Source of the DNA: JANQHS01 sp965267505 | Lineage (GTDB): Bacteria; Bacteroidota; Bacteroidia; Cytophagales; CCMP332 | Length of the DNA: 64,000 nt | Direction: 5' to 3' | Assembly: GCA_965267505.1 (NCBI GenBank) | Contig: OZ254081.1 | Coordinates: 62,001-126,000 of the forward strand | Notes under the pieces: model-generated | Told to the model about the DNA's origin: nothing | Database searches by the model: none | The model's input: only the letters and a program-made list of their open reading frames with translations | Position numbers and translations under genes: made by a program | Shown: positions 1-8,649 of the stretch, in pieces | How the letters are laid out: each line of letters starts with the position of its first letter | Position numbering within the stretch: the first letter of the stretch is position 1

Positions 1-622
1 CCTTTTTTTCAGAAGACTCTAGCAGATTCAAAGTTGTTTTCTTGACCTCCTCAAGATTGTTTTTAATATGGCTAAGGGAACCTGCGTCCATAATTGACAT
101 GGGTATATTCCAAACCTTTCCAGTTTTCTTAATGTCACCCCCGTAGGCAGATGAGTCAAATTGATAGCCCTTTTCAGAAAGAAAGTTCAGCCCTTCATCT
201 TCAACCTTCAAATAGTGAAATCTTCCACCCACAATTGAATCTTGTGGAAGCAGAGAAGCCATCCTTTCCATTTGGGTGTAATAATGGCTTTTGGTTTTAG
301 CTCTCTGAGCATGTAATCCGACCTCAAAGCCGGCTTTAATCAAGATTTCAATATAGGCTGCACTGGACTTCCAATTGTAGGAGAGGTTCCTTCCTTTTTG
401 CATTCCAAAGAAAAATGAAGAGCTGGCTCCCTGTGATTTTTCGAATTGAACCAATTCTTCAATTCTGTTTTGTCTTAGAGAGAATCTCTTCAGTACTATT
501 TTAAGTGGCACACCACTTAGAAAGGCTCTAATGGACCTGAGGCATAATCCGGGTATAAAGCTATCCGTCCAATGCTCATAAAGAAAAAGGTGATCCACAT
601 CGTGAGATAGGATCACCTTCAT
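1..622 (-). CDS. Polysaccharide deacetylase-like protein (partial, C-terminus off the left edge)
   Basis: I read this gene directly from the minus strand; it begins with ATG at 622 and stays open to the window edge (about 207 codons). The N-terminus MKVILSHDVDH carries the Asp-Asp pair typical of the NodB/polysaccharide deacetylase fold, and GLHAQ (about 35 residues before GGRFHYLK) fits the metal-binding His region. Such proteins remove acetyl groups from amino sugars, and members of this short HDVDH type are common in Bacteroidota surface-polysaccharide loci. It lies 34 bases downstream of the T9SS gene on the same strand and may be cotranscribed with it or with genes further left. Family assignment is fairly safe; the substrate is unknown. 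Confidence 0.72.
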   Translation of the reverse strand, partial: MKVILSHDVDHLFLYEHWTDSFIPGLCLRSIRAFLSGVPLKIVLKRFSLRQNRIEELVQFEKSQGASSSFFFGMQKGRNLSYNWKSSAAYIEILIKAGFEVGLHAQRAKTKSHYYTQMERMASLLPQDSIVGGRFHYLKVEDEGLNFLSEKGYQFDSSAYGGDIKKTGKVWNIPMSIMDAGSLSHIKNNLEEVKKTTLNLLESSEKK

Positions 623-656
623 TTTATTCTCCCTCAACTATTCGAAGATTGTCTTT

Positions 657-2531
657 CTAATTCATCTGGACCATCATCCTTGTCGTTCTCGACTCACCAT
701 TTTTAAAGTTGGTTCGGATAAGATAAAGTCCGGATTTTGAATTTTCGGGTAGCTCCAGGACATCCTCAAACATGAGGACTCCTTCTACTCTTTTGCCCTG
801 AAGATCATAAAACTGAATTGACTCAATCTGATCTATATCTGCTGATCTATAATAGATCAAATTTGATCTGGTTGGGTTCGGATAAAAGAGAATATCATTG
901 AAACCTTCTAAGCTGGAAGTAAGAGGATCATCGAATTGCCCCACTCGCATATCGTTACTTGCAGGCATGGTAATTAGAGCGTCACTACCATATGCAACAA
1001 CGGCCGGACCAGAAAAAGATCCTAAAGGCTGTGCTCTAAACCGATAAGTCGTATTTGGTACATATATGCTCGCCACGCTATCACCACTTCCAAAATGAGC
1101 GGTCCTAAAACTTACCTTAAAGCGACTTTTCGTGATATCGAAACTATCTATCTGAGTTAATCCAGCATTCAATACCAAAATTCTATATCCTGTTGCTGTT
1201 CCAACTGGCCAAAGCTCAATCATTTCATTGTAGGAACTCAAAGTACCAGGGTTCCAGTTGGGTTTAAATTGAGCGGCAATTGTTGGTTGATTCCAAGTGA
1301 CATTACAATTTGCACCAAAACTACTTGTTGTTCCAGGTGCCACAGCACGAACTGCAACTTGATAAGTATTGCCCGGAACCGGACCAATGTTGCTAAGGTT
1401 GGCAGTATTTACCCAATTGGTATTAGTTACAAATGAAGTATCATCACTAGGTGAGATGTATCTAAATACATATCCATTTGCTAAGCCAACAAATTGAGCA
1501 CTGAATTTCTCACTAGGAGTGGAAACACTTGAATTACAATCAGCTGCTTCCAGAGTAATTGTTGGAACAGTACTAGGCATGGTAACAGAGAATGTGTCTC
1601 CGTATACAGTTTGAATGGTATCACTTGTGCGATACTTAATTGCCCTCAAGAAAACATCGTAAGTTCCACCATATTGGAAACCTGATAGATCCGGGTTGTA
1701 TCGGCTGAATATACAGAACTTTCTATCAGTTAAATGTTGCACCTGCGCGGCTCCTCCCAAGATATTCAACTGATATTCGGAAACTCCCCCGGCTAGGGTG
1801 TCAAAATCTACTGAATCCGTAGCGTTGGTTAGCGTTGCACCTCTCCAGTCTGACCTAAGAGCAGGAACCCAAGCCCTAGACGATATTTCAATATCATCCA
1901 GCGTCATTCTGTCCCTTAGACCAATTCCAGTTGGCCCCTGAGATTGATAGTAAATCCATCTGATTTGCAATGTTTCTTGTCCCCAAGTTTCTGCGGGCAA
2001 AATCACATCGAATGAGTCCTCAGGAGCGGTGCTATTCAAACCAGTAACATATTGTACCGTATCAGAACCATCCAAAACATTCACCCAGGAGCCTGAATTA
2101 CCAATTCTATATTGAAGGCGAAGTGTATTTTCAAATCCAGATTTCTCAACAAACTGAGTTGATTTAAACTTAACTCTAATGCTATCTCTTAAAGAGGCAT
2201 CCAATACCGTGACAAATGCACCATAATTTTGGTTATCATTTGTCATATACATGCTAATGCCGAAGCTAACATGATTTTTTACTCCCTGTGCCTGATTTGA
2301 GGTAGAGCTTGCTCTTAGGGCATACTGGGCACTAAAATTTGTTGAGGAATTAGGGCCTACGGGAGTGGAACATTGATATGCCGCAAATGAATTAGGGTAA
2401 GTTGTTTGTGTTCCATTAGAAAAACCATTGAAAGTGAAGCTGGAATCATTAAGATCCATCTTAGTTGGTTGAGCCAAAACCCCAAAACTCAAAAGACTAA
2501 AAACCAGAAAAAATTGATAAAATCTTGCCAT
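657..2531 (-). CDS. Secreted T9SS type A cargo protein of unknown function
   Basis: The frame opens at 2540, but an ATG three codons later (2531) gives a cleaner signal peptide: MARF, a hydrophobic core, and a likely cleavage after VLAQ (about 624 aa). The body contains repeated beta-rich, Thr/Ser/Asn-rich stretches resembling Ig/fibronectin-like modules (recurring phrases such as GNTYQVAVRAV and NTTYRFRAQPL). The last about 80 residues form a type A sorting domain: FYPNPTRSNL, then SIQFYDLQGKRV, ending SGLYLIRTNFKNG plus a short basic/hydrophobic tail. The product should therefore cross the inner membrane by Sec and the outer membrane by T9SS and be anchored or released. It sits after the wecB end of the polysaccharide operon but has its own -7 box at 2555-2562. 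No catalytic domain was recognised. Confidence 0.85.
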   Translation of the reverse strand: MARFYQFFLVFSLLSFGVLAQPTKMDLNDSSFTFNGFSNGTQTTYPNSFAAYQCSTPVGPNSSTNFSAQYALRASSTSNQAQGVKNHVSFGISMYMTNDNQNYGAFVTVLDASLRDSIRVKFKSTQFVEKSGFENTLRLQYRIGNSGSWVNVLDGSDTVQYVTGLNSTAPEDSFDVILPAETWGQETLQIRWIYYQSQGPTGIGLRDRMTLDDIEISSRAWVPALRSDWRGATLTNATDSVDFDTLAGGVSEYQLNILGGAAQVQHLTDRKFCIFSRYNPDLSGFQYGGTYDVFLRAIKYRTSDTIQTVYGDTFSVTMPSTVPTITLEAADCNSSVSTPSEKFSAQFVGLANGYVFRYISPSDDTSFVTNTNWVNTANLSNIGPVPGNTYQVAVRAVAPGTTSSFGANCNVTWNQPTIAAQFKPNWNPGTLSSYNEMIELWPVGTATGYRILVLNAGLTQIDSFDITKSRFKVSFRTAHFGSGDSVASIYVPNTTYRFRAQPLGSFSGPAVVAYGSDALITMPASNDMRVGQFDDPLTSSLEGFNDILFYPNPTRSNLIYYRSADIDQIESIQFYDLQGKRVEGVLMFEDVLELPENSKSGLYLIRTNFKNGESRTTRMMVQMN

Positions 2532-2554
2532 AACCCACATTTTGTGTAAAACTA

Positions 2555-2562
2555 CAAAGCTA
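2555..2562 (-). promoter_or_regulatory. -7 promoter element (TAGCTTTG) for the T9SS gene
   Basis: On the minus strand the octamer TAGCTTTG matches the Bacteroidota primary sigma-factor -7 consensus TAnnTTTG exactly. It lies 15-24 bases before the two candidate start codons (2540 and 2531). A convincing -33 TTTG was not found at the usual distance. It suggests that the T9SS gene is not only transcribed by read-through from wecB. Confidence 0.5.
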
Positions 2563-2603
2563 TTTCCTAAAACTCAGGCCTTTTTTAAATACAGAAATTA
2601 GTT

Positions 2604-3713
2604 TCATCCTAAATTTTTTAGGATTTCTACTATTCTACCCGAAGTTTTTCCGTCTCCATACGGATTGACGGTATTAGCCATTTCATTATATATACTACTT
2701 GTACGCAAAAGAGAACTAGTTGTTTGAAATATTTTGTCTTTATCCGTACCAACCAACACAGCGTTGCCGGCTTCAATTCCTTCCATCCTTTCGGTAGTAT
2801 CCCTGAGAACAACTACAGGCTTTCCAAGTGAAGGGGCTTCTTCCTGAATTCCTCCTGAGTCCGTTAAGATTAAATGCGATTTCTCCATGAACCATATCAA
2901 ATCCTTATAATCAAGAGGATTGATCAGGTGAATTCTTTTAAAACCACCCAAATTCTTTTTCATCACTCCCTGGACATTTGGGTTTAAATGAACAGGATAT
3001 ACAATTTCAATATCATCAAATTCATTATGGATAGAGGTAACGGCATCACTAATATTTTTCATCGGTTCTCCAAAGTTCTCCCTCCGATGACTAGTCATTA
3101 AAATAATTCTCTTTTTAAAATCGATTTGAGGAAATCTAGATGAAGGGTCTACATCTCCTCCCTTGATCAGTTCCAAGCCAAGAAACAAGGCGTCAATTAC
3201 AGTATTACCCACCTCGTGCAATCCATCCACTATACCTTCCTTTAATAAATTTTGAATTGAAGCTTCGGTTGGAGCAAAATGAAGGTCAGCTATTGAGCCG
3301 ATTAACTTTCGGTTTATTTCCTCAGGGAATGGTGAAAATTTATTTCCGCTCCTAAGGCCTGCCTCCAAGTGCGCAACCTTAACCTTTTCGTAATGTGCAG
3401 CTAAGGCCCCCAGAAAGGCCGATGTTGTATCTCCTTGAACAAATACTAGCTCCGGTCTTACTTCGGAAATTACTTTGGATAATTCCCTTATGATCAAGGA
3501 AGACATGCTCGCCAGGGTTTGACCGGGAGTCATAATGTCCAAGCTTATATCAGGAGCGATCTCAAAGAATTCCAGAACCTGGTCTAGCATTTCTTTGTGT
3601 TGACCGGTACTGCAAACAACCAGATCGAAAAAGGGGTCTTTTTGCATAGCCTTTACCAGTGGGGCGAACTTTATCCCTTCAGGCCTTGTACCAAATAAAA
3701 TCAATACCTTCAT
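2604..3713 (-). CDS. wecB: UDP-N-acetylglucosamine 2-epimerase (non-hydrolysing)
   Basis: WecB interconverts UDP-GlcNAc and UDP-ManNAc in the cytoplasm. The 369-aa length is normal for the family. Motifs visible are GTRPEGIK (8-15), HLEAGLRSG (115-123) followed by PFPEEINR, SHRREN (208-213) and DSGGIQEE (285-292) followed by GKPVVVLRDTTERME, all characteristic of the WecB/MnaA group. The start ATG at 3713 overlaps the end of the preceding GT4 gene by four bases, so the two are translationally coupled. It is the last sugar gene of the operon; together with the hydrolysing epimerase NeuC (31,848-33,011) the locus has two routes from UDP-GlcNAc to manno-configured sugars. UDP-ManNAc could feed ManNAcA or a ManNAc residue, but no UDP-ManNAc dehydrogenase is in the window. 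Confidence 0.95.
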   Translation of the reverse strand: MKVLILFGTRPEGIKFAPLVKAMQKDPFFDLVVCSTGQHKEMLDQVLEFFEIAPDISLDIMTPGQTLASMSSLIIRELSKVISEVRPELVFVQGDTTSAFLGALAAHYEKVKVAHLEAGLRSGNKFSPFPEEINRKLIGSIADLHFAPTEASIQNLLKEGIVDGLHEVGNTVIDALFLGLELIKGGDVDPSSRFPQIDFKKRIILMTSHRRENFGEPMKNISDAVTSIHNEFDDIEIVYPVHLNPNVQGVMKKNLGGFKRIHLINPLDYKDLIWFMEKSHLILTDSGGIQEEAPSLGKPVVVLRDTTERMEGIEAGNAVLVGTDKDKIFQTTSSLLRTSSIYNEMANTVNPYGDGKTSGRIVEILKNLG

Positions 3714-4882
3714 CCTTCTTCCGATTTTAAAAATTCATAGATCTCCAAATAGCTTTTTGTGAAATGTTCGGAGTGAAATTTTTCTATTGCAGATTGAACA
3801 TTGTTCTTTTTCTCTTCCAAACTATTTAGAACATTTTTCATTGAATTCATTAACTGATTAGGATCTGCTGCCTGGATCATAGAACCCCGATTAACAGCGT
3901 TCAAAATTTCGGGAATACCTCCTACATCGGTAGCAATCACATCATTTCCGCTTGCCAATGCCTCTAACAAAACATTTGGAAGACCTTCTGATCTACTTGG
4001 AAGTATCAAGACTTTACCCTTCGAATGAAAGCCTGGTATTTCGTCAGGATCGATCTTACCAAATAGCTCAACCCTTTTGGGATTCTTCAAGGATTCTTTC
4101 CAGGATGCAATTTCCGGACTTAATGATTCCGGACCTGCAATTGCTAAATTGACTTTAGGATCTTCAACTTCCTTTTCGAATAGCTCCCACGCCCTTAATA
4201 GGTCACCCCCTCCCTTTAAGTTGTTTCCAAATTTGGAATTCTTATAGTTAGGAAACCCACCTAAGAAATAGAACTGGAAACTTTTCTTCACATCGTTTGA
4301 GGATTTGAATCTCTCAATATCCACTCCTCTATAAACAACACGCTTATTCGATTTTACATAAGGATACTTTCTATCAAATCCCTCTAAAAGCAGTTTTGAA
4401 TTAAAAGCCCAAAAGTCAACATTCTTTAAAGAGTCGATAAACCATTTCTCCTTTTCAATCAATGGAAAATCTTCATTGAGATCCCCTCCAATACATTGAG
4501 CAAGGACCTTAAAACCAAATCTGTTTTTTAATGGAGTTGAACAAAAGGCAAAATTTGCATCTCCACAATGAACCAACTCAGATAAATTAAGAGCTTCCTT
4601 GCAATATCTGGTTAAGAAGAATCGGAAGATCCATACCTTCAAATTTTGAAAAAATGGAGAACCAAGTGGAACAAATGGAACAGATAGAGTGATCTTTTTG
4701 AATTCCTTCTGATCTTCTTCCTCATAGATTTTTCTTCCTGGCTTTAGAATCCGAAAATGAATTACCGTTATGTCACAATACTCGGAAAGACCCTTTACAG
4801 ATCTAAAATGGAATATGCCTTTTGACGGATCATCCTTACTTGGAAATCCGCCGGTTAGGTAAAGAACTTTAATGGGTTCCAC
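3710..4882 (-). CDS. Glycosyltransferase family 4 (GT-B)
   Basis: A 390-aa retaining GT-B transferase. The N-terminal donor-independent half begins with a strand and glycine-rich loop (KVLYLTGGFPS), and the C-terminal half has the GT4 signature SRSEGLPNVLLEALASG with the E-x7-E glutamates at 299 and 307 followed by DVGGIPEIL. It would add one sugar of the repeat unit on the cytoplasmic face. The reported start is GTG at 4882, which overlaps the preceding gene by 14 bases. Four codons in, the sequence is ATT AAA GTT, where ATT shares its last T with the upstream TAA; an ATT start would give the usual family N-terminus, the same geometry as in neuA. Donor and acceptor are unknown. Confidence 0.88.
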   Translation of the reverse strand: MEPIKVLYLTGGFPSKDDPSKGIFHFRSVKGLSEYCDITVIHFRILKPGRKIYEEEDQKEFKKITLSVPFVPLGSPFFQNLKVWIFRFFLTRYCKEALNLSELVHCGDANFAFCSTPLKNRFGFKVLAQCIGGDLNEDFPLIEKEKWFIDSLKNVDFWAFNSKLLLEGFDRKYPYVKSNKRVVYRGVDIERFKSSNDVKKSFQFYFLGGFPNYKNSKFGNNLKGGGDLLRAWELFEKEVEDPKVNLAIAGPESLSPEIASWKESLKNPKRVELFGKIDPDEIPGFHSKGKVLILPSRSEGLPNVLLEALASGNDVIATDVGGIPEILNAVNRGSMIQAADPNQLMNSMKNVLNSLEEKKNNVQSAIEKFHSEHFTKSYLEIYEFLKSEEG

Positions 4883-5804
4883 CTGCTGCTCTTAATCTGA
4901 TCTTCGAAACAAAAATTCCCATTGCAGCCAGCATCCTTCCAAAAAAGCTAGCCTGGTATTTTTTAAATTTTCTGATCTCCCTTTCAATAGTCTTATCATG
5001 GAAAAATGATTCCAGGTATTCCAATTGACAAATATGGAGGTTATGATACATGGCACTGGCTACATATGTAGGCTTATTCAACCAATACTTGCTCCAAAAT
5101 CCCAGGTCAAATTTTTCAACTCTTTCCTTAAGCCCATTAAGTCCCTTTTGAAACAGCTCACTGGCTAAGGGACTATCTGTCACCTTGGTTAATTCATAAA
5201 TTCCAATCAAGGCATAATTATGCCCATTCAGGATTTTCCTTCCCCCCTCCAAATACCACAAACTTTTATCTGATAAAATCTCAGAAACACCATCTGTTCC
5301 ATAAGGCTTTTCGAAGGCCTTCAATAGATCTAGAGCATGCTCAAGGTATTTGCTTTGCCTAGAGATTGAAAATGCACGCACCAAAACACTTATTGCTTCT
5401 CCTTGATTCATAGCACATGAAAGACCAAGCCCTTGACGAGAATCATCGGGGTAATCCTTTATCATTTTAACCCCGTTGCATTCCTCTGTAGACTCAATTA
5501 GGTAGTCTGCAATTCGAATAATAATAGTTTCATCGACATCCTCATTCCCTTCAAGGTGCTTTTCCCAAACCGCAAAAACGTAGGAGCAAAGTCCAGTAAT
5601 GAATCTTACAAGGTTTCCTTCTTTTGAATGGAATAAAGGAAATCCATCTTCATCAAAAAATTCGTAGTGGCCCTGGTCTATCCTTGGTCCAAAAACCAAT
5701 GGGTAAAAAGAAATGGGGTATCTATTGGATGATTTTTTTTGAAGCTCCCAATAATCGGATCTTCTAGAAAAATAAACAGCTAGCTTTTTTGAAAAGTCTC
5801 CCAT
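4869..5804 (-). CDS. D-glucuronyl C5-epimerase-like protein
   Basis: This 311-aa protein resembles the C-terminal catalytic domain of heparan/heparosan glucuronyl C5-epimerases. Recognisable segments are SCAMNQGEAISVLVRA (129-144), LNGHNYALIG (192-201), KFDLGFWSKYWL and the segment YHNLHICQLEYL (253-264), which correspond in order to the conserved AM-QG, LNGF-YSL-G and Y-x3-H-x2-QL blocks of that family. These enzymes convert glucuronate to iduronate within a polymer. Bacterial homologues often occur in polysaccharide loci, where substrate and direction are not established. No signal peptide is visible, so it would act in the cytoplasm or on a lipid-linked intermediate. It sits between GT4 and an asparagine-synthetase-like gene; two sulfotransferases are in the same locus. 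Assignment is from motif recognition, so moderately confident. Confidence 0.72.
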   Translation of the reverse strand: MGDFSKKLAVYFSRRSDYWELQKKSSNRYPISFYPLVFGPRIDQGHYEFFDEDGFPLFHSKEGNLVRFITGLCSYVFAVWEKHLEGNEDVDETIIIRIADYLIESTEECNGVKMIKDYPDDSRQGLGLSCAMNQGEAISVLVRAFSISRQSKYLEHALDLLKAFEKPYGTDGVSEILSDKSLWYLEGGRKILNGHNYALIGIYELTKVTDSPLASELFQKGLNGLKERVEKFDLGFWSKYWLNKPTYVASAMYHNLHICQLEYLESFFHDKTIEREIRKFKKYQASFFGRMLAAMGIFVSKIRLRAAGGTH

Positions 5805-5812
5805 TCAGAATC

Positions 5813-7564
5813 TCAAATTCGATTATCCCTTTTTAGATAGCCAAGCATAAAGGCCAGAGACAATAAAACCGGCCAAAGGTTGGGATACCTTCCCAGATGA
5901 TCCACATTTATAGGCAATCCAAATTCGTCCATTAGAGAAATGCCCTTCTCAAAGCTTTTGAATTTTTTCATGTAGGAATGAAATTCTTCAGGATCTCTTT
6001 TTTTGGCTCTCCTCTTTAGCAGTTGGGCATAAATAGCTTTTGGAATAAAATCTTTTAGATAAAAAGCCCTTCTTCGACTTTTAGATTCACCCCTCAAAAA
6101 GTCATAGCCATATCCTGAATCCACGGCCGCAAGATCTGGGGAAAATCTGCGAATCATTTCTTGTTGAAATTCAAAAGACACCGGCTCATGATTTAGTATG
6201 CTGTAGGAGTTTCCAGTAAGGGTGGGATCGGTAAATGGGGTAAAATAAAATCCCATGATATTCTCTGAGTTGAATCGAGCCCCCAATAATGACGCCACAT
6301 AGACCTCATTGTAATAGGCTTGGATATCAATCTTTTTTAGGGATTCACTACCAGTTATGCCAAGCTCTCTTTTGAGCTTTGATTTCAACTTTTGTCTAAA
6401 GGTTTGATTGAATTCCTTATTTGAGAAAACCTCGCCACTCAAGAATCCCGATAGGTCATATTTTACAAAGGAATTTAAAGATCTTTTTGAATGTTGATTG
6501 TGCCATTCGTTTCGGTATTGCTCCCCTCCAACTCCTCCCATTCCTAGTCTATGTTCTCCTAAGACCTTTTTTCTATATTCAGGAACATGGAAAGGTTCCA
6601 TTAAATAGCAATGCATCCTTATGTGTCCATCATAAAATAACAAGGAAGCTTCCAGGGTATCTTCTAACTTTTTTTCATCAGCCTCCAAAGAGGAAAATGC
6701 TGGCTCGACCTTTAATTCCTTTTGAAAGAAATCCGAAACTTTCCTGGCAATTTTTAGTTCGGTATCTTCATTCTTTCGCCAGAAAGAGTGAAGCTGAAAA
6801 TTGGAAAAGTACTTATTTGCAAAACCGGCAACCATTCTACTATCATGACCACCCGTTATACCAATATCTACCCCATAGTTTTCTGCAAAAGCTTGGGTAT
6901 CCTTATAAAGCTCCCCAATGGAATCCAATTGGAATTCAATTTCTTCTGAATAATTCCGTGAAGATGAATTTGTTTCAGGTTGATTGTCTCTAAGGATTTT
7001 TACTCCTTCTATGGACTTCAATTCACCTTTGTTCAATCTAATCACCTCATTGAATAAGGTTTCAGGCCCTATCAATCTCCCCGAGGAAATAACCTCAGCC
7101 ATCGCCATGAGGTTAGGACTTAGTTTTTGATCAATCGTATAACTGACAGCAAGGAATGAATTAGACAGGATACTCTGGTCTTGAGAATAATAGATGTTCG
7201 AAATATCTGATCCATCTCGAAGCAGGAGAATATCCTTTCCTTTTTCGATTAGTAATAGGGAATAATTTCCCCGGGCCTTTGGTTTTTTGTTTCGGTCGCT
7301 CAGAAGATCTTCCAATAGTTTTTCTAAAGTATCCTTAAGGTTTGGCGAACCAGGATAAATTGGCATTCCTGAACAGATTAAAGTATGTCCATCTTTTTCA
7401 ATCAGGGGATATTCATTTACAAAAGGCCTTACAAAAACCCTAATTGAGAAGTTCGCAAAATTCAAGAGCCTAGAGTCTTTTAGACCCATTTTTCCACAAA
7501 GCCTTTCTGCCCTTTCCTTTTGCTCTGCCTTAACATTTGATTTGAACAGGATAAAAACTCCCAC
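5813..7564 (-). CDS. Asparagine synthetase-like protein
   Basis: A 583-aa protein with the two-domain layout of class B asparagine synthetases. The C-terminal synthetase domain has the ATP-pyrophosphatase loop as ITGGHDSRM (236-244; usual form SGGxDS). The N-terminal glutaminase-like domain is present by fold cues (LLLLRDGSDISNIYY) but the sequence starts M-G-V, lacking the catalytic Cys at position 2, so glutamine hydrolysis is unlikely. Such proteins in surface-polysaccharide loci are thought to make amides or to adenylate carboxylates. The start is GTG, sharing one base with the TAG of the ATP-grasp gene before it, so coupling is expected. It probably works with the two adjacent ATP-grasp enzymes to place an amide-linked substituent on a uronic or nonulosonic acid. 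Confidence 0.82.
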   Translation of the reverse strand: MGVFILFKSNVKAEQKERAERLCGKMGLKDSRLLNFANFSIRVFVRPFVNEYPLIEKDGHTLICSGMPIYPGSPNLKDTLEKLLEDLLSDRNKKPKARGNYSLLLIEKGKDILLLRDGSDISNIYYSQDQSILSNSFLAVSYTIDQKLSPNLMAMAEVISSGRLIGPETLFNEVIRLNKGELKSIEGVKILRDNQPETNSSSRNYSEEIEFQLDSIGELYKDTQAFAENYGVDIGITGGHDSRMVAGFANKYFSNFQLHSFWRKNEDTELKIARKVSDFFQKELKVEPAFSSLEADEKKLEDTLEASLLFYDGHIRMHCYLMEPFHVPEYRKKVLGEHRLGMGGVGGEQYRNEWHNQHSKRSLNSFVKYDLSGFLSGEVFSNKEFNQTFRQKLKSKLKRELGITGSESLKKIDIQAYYNEVYVASLLGARFNSENIMGFYFTPFTDPTLTGNSYSILNHEPVSFEFQQEMIRRFSPDLAAVDSGYGYDFLRGESKSRRRAFYLKDFIPKAIYAQLLKRRAKKRDPEEFHSYMKKFKSFEKGISLMDEFGLPINVDHLGRYPNLWPVLLSLAFMLGYLKRDNRI

Positions 7565-8649
7565 TACTTAATCACCCGGTGATACTTATAAAACTCTTTC
7601 AATTTGGGATCCGATAACAGGCCTCCATGGAGCTGGTGAAGCTTAAGATCAGGACAGTTATTTGCTTCAAGGATAATAAAGCCAGGAGCTTCTTCAACCA
7701 GGATGACATCCCAACCTATGTAATTCAATTGATCCACTGAATTATGAGCATTTACCAAAGCTTTTGAAATCTCCACAATCCCTGGAATTGTTTTCCCGAA
7801 AATTTGATCACCTGTATCCGGATGGGTCTCAAATATTTGCTTTTCGTTAATCACCGGAAAAGCCCTACTCCCCCTTCCAATATTACCCGAATCGGGATCA
7901 ACAAAAAATGAGATCCCACCAGCTGCAAGATTATCAACGGGAAAAGAATTTTCAGTCCCAACCCGGATCACCATGTGTGCAACAAAACCGGAATTTTTTT
8001 CAGGGTATCTCATTGTCAATACCCTCAAAGTGTTTGTGGTTTTGGGAAAAAGAGAATTGGCTAGCCCAGATTGGGAAATGGACTTTGTTACAATATGATC
8101 ATCAAGGCTCGCTAATCTTTTGTTCAATTGGGCTTCGTCAATCTTTTCAGAATTCCACTTCCAATATCCTTCGCCTAGCTCCTCTACTCTTACAATACCA
8201 TCTCCTCCATCCCCTAATACGGGTTTTATAAATACCTTTTGGATTCCCTTCTCAATCAGGAAGGAAAGAAGACTGGATGGAGATTCTGCACCTTCCTTTT
8301 GAAATTTTCCATTCCGAATAACTCCTACATTTTTCACGATTGGAAGTAGATCATTAAATGTTTCTTGAAAGATTACCTTATCATCCAATAGTCGAACATT
8401 TTCTCTTTTATTGATATGCTTTGCAACTAGATTTTCTTGGTAATCCGAAACATAATCCGAATATCTTTCCCCGGCATAAAACCCATAACGGAACCATGAG
8501 CTCGAAAAGAACCCTTTATTCCATAGAGATAATTTTTTGCTAAAGGGAATGTCAACCTGAGTTAGTCTTTCCTTATTAATGAGCTTCAGCAAGCTCACGG
8601 ACCAACCATATTTTTTTCTTAAGAATTTATTCACTGAAGGCTTAGCCAA
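7564..8649 (-). CDS. Sugar-transfer-associated ATP-grasp enzyme
   Basis: A 361-aa ATP-grasp protein of the sugar-transfer-associated type found in exopolysaccharide loci. The nucleotide-binding segment is FIKPVLGDGGDGI (140-152), followed by the RVLTMRYP strand and the C-terminal metal/carboxylate loop LEANNCPDL (about 330-338). ATP-grasp enzymes join a carboxylate to an amine or thiol by way of an acyl-phosphate, so ligation of an amino acid to a sugar acid is a reasonable role. The start is TTG at 8649, immediately after the TGA of the preceding gene (TGATTG), with no better ATG nearby. It is flanked by another ATP-grasp gene and the asparagine-synthetase-like gene. Substrate unknown. Confidence 0.83.
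   Translation of the reverse strand: MAKPSVNKFLRKKYGWSVSLLKLINKERLTQVDIPFSKKLSLWNKGFFSSSWFRYGFYAGERYSDYVSDYQENLVAKHINKRENVRLLDDKVIFQETFNDLLPIVKNVGVIRNGKFQKEGAESPSSLLSFLIEKGIQKVFIKPVLGDGGDGIVRVEELGEGYWKWNSEKIDEAQLNKRLASLDDHIVTKSISQSGLANSLFPKTTNTLRVLTMRYPEKNSGFVAHMVIRVGTENSFPVDNLAAGGISFFVDPDSGNIGRGSRAFPVINEKQIFETHPDTGDQIFGKTIPGIVEISKALVNAHNSVDQLNYIGWDVILVEEAPGFIILEANNCPDLKLHQLHGGLLSDPKLKEFYKYHRVIK

Noticed and set aside
2580..2603. Terminator hairpin after wecB
   Set aside because: Only the small palindrome AGGCCT is present; there is no stem long enough to terminate transcription.
6421..6993. Plus-strand open frame of 190 codons inside the asparagine-synthetase-like gene
   Set aside because: Composition and protein sequence show no family features; it is a shadow of the minus-strand gene. 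The same applies to the other plus-strand frames between 3,900 and 41,500.
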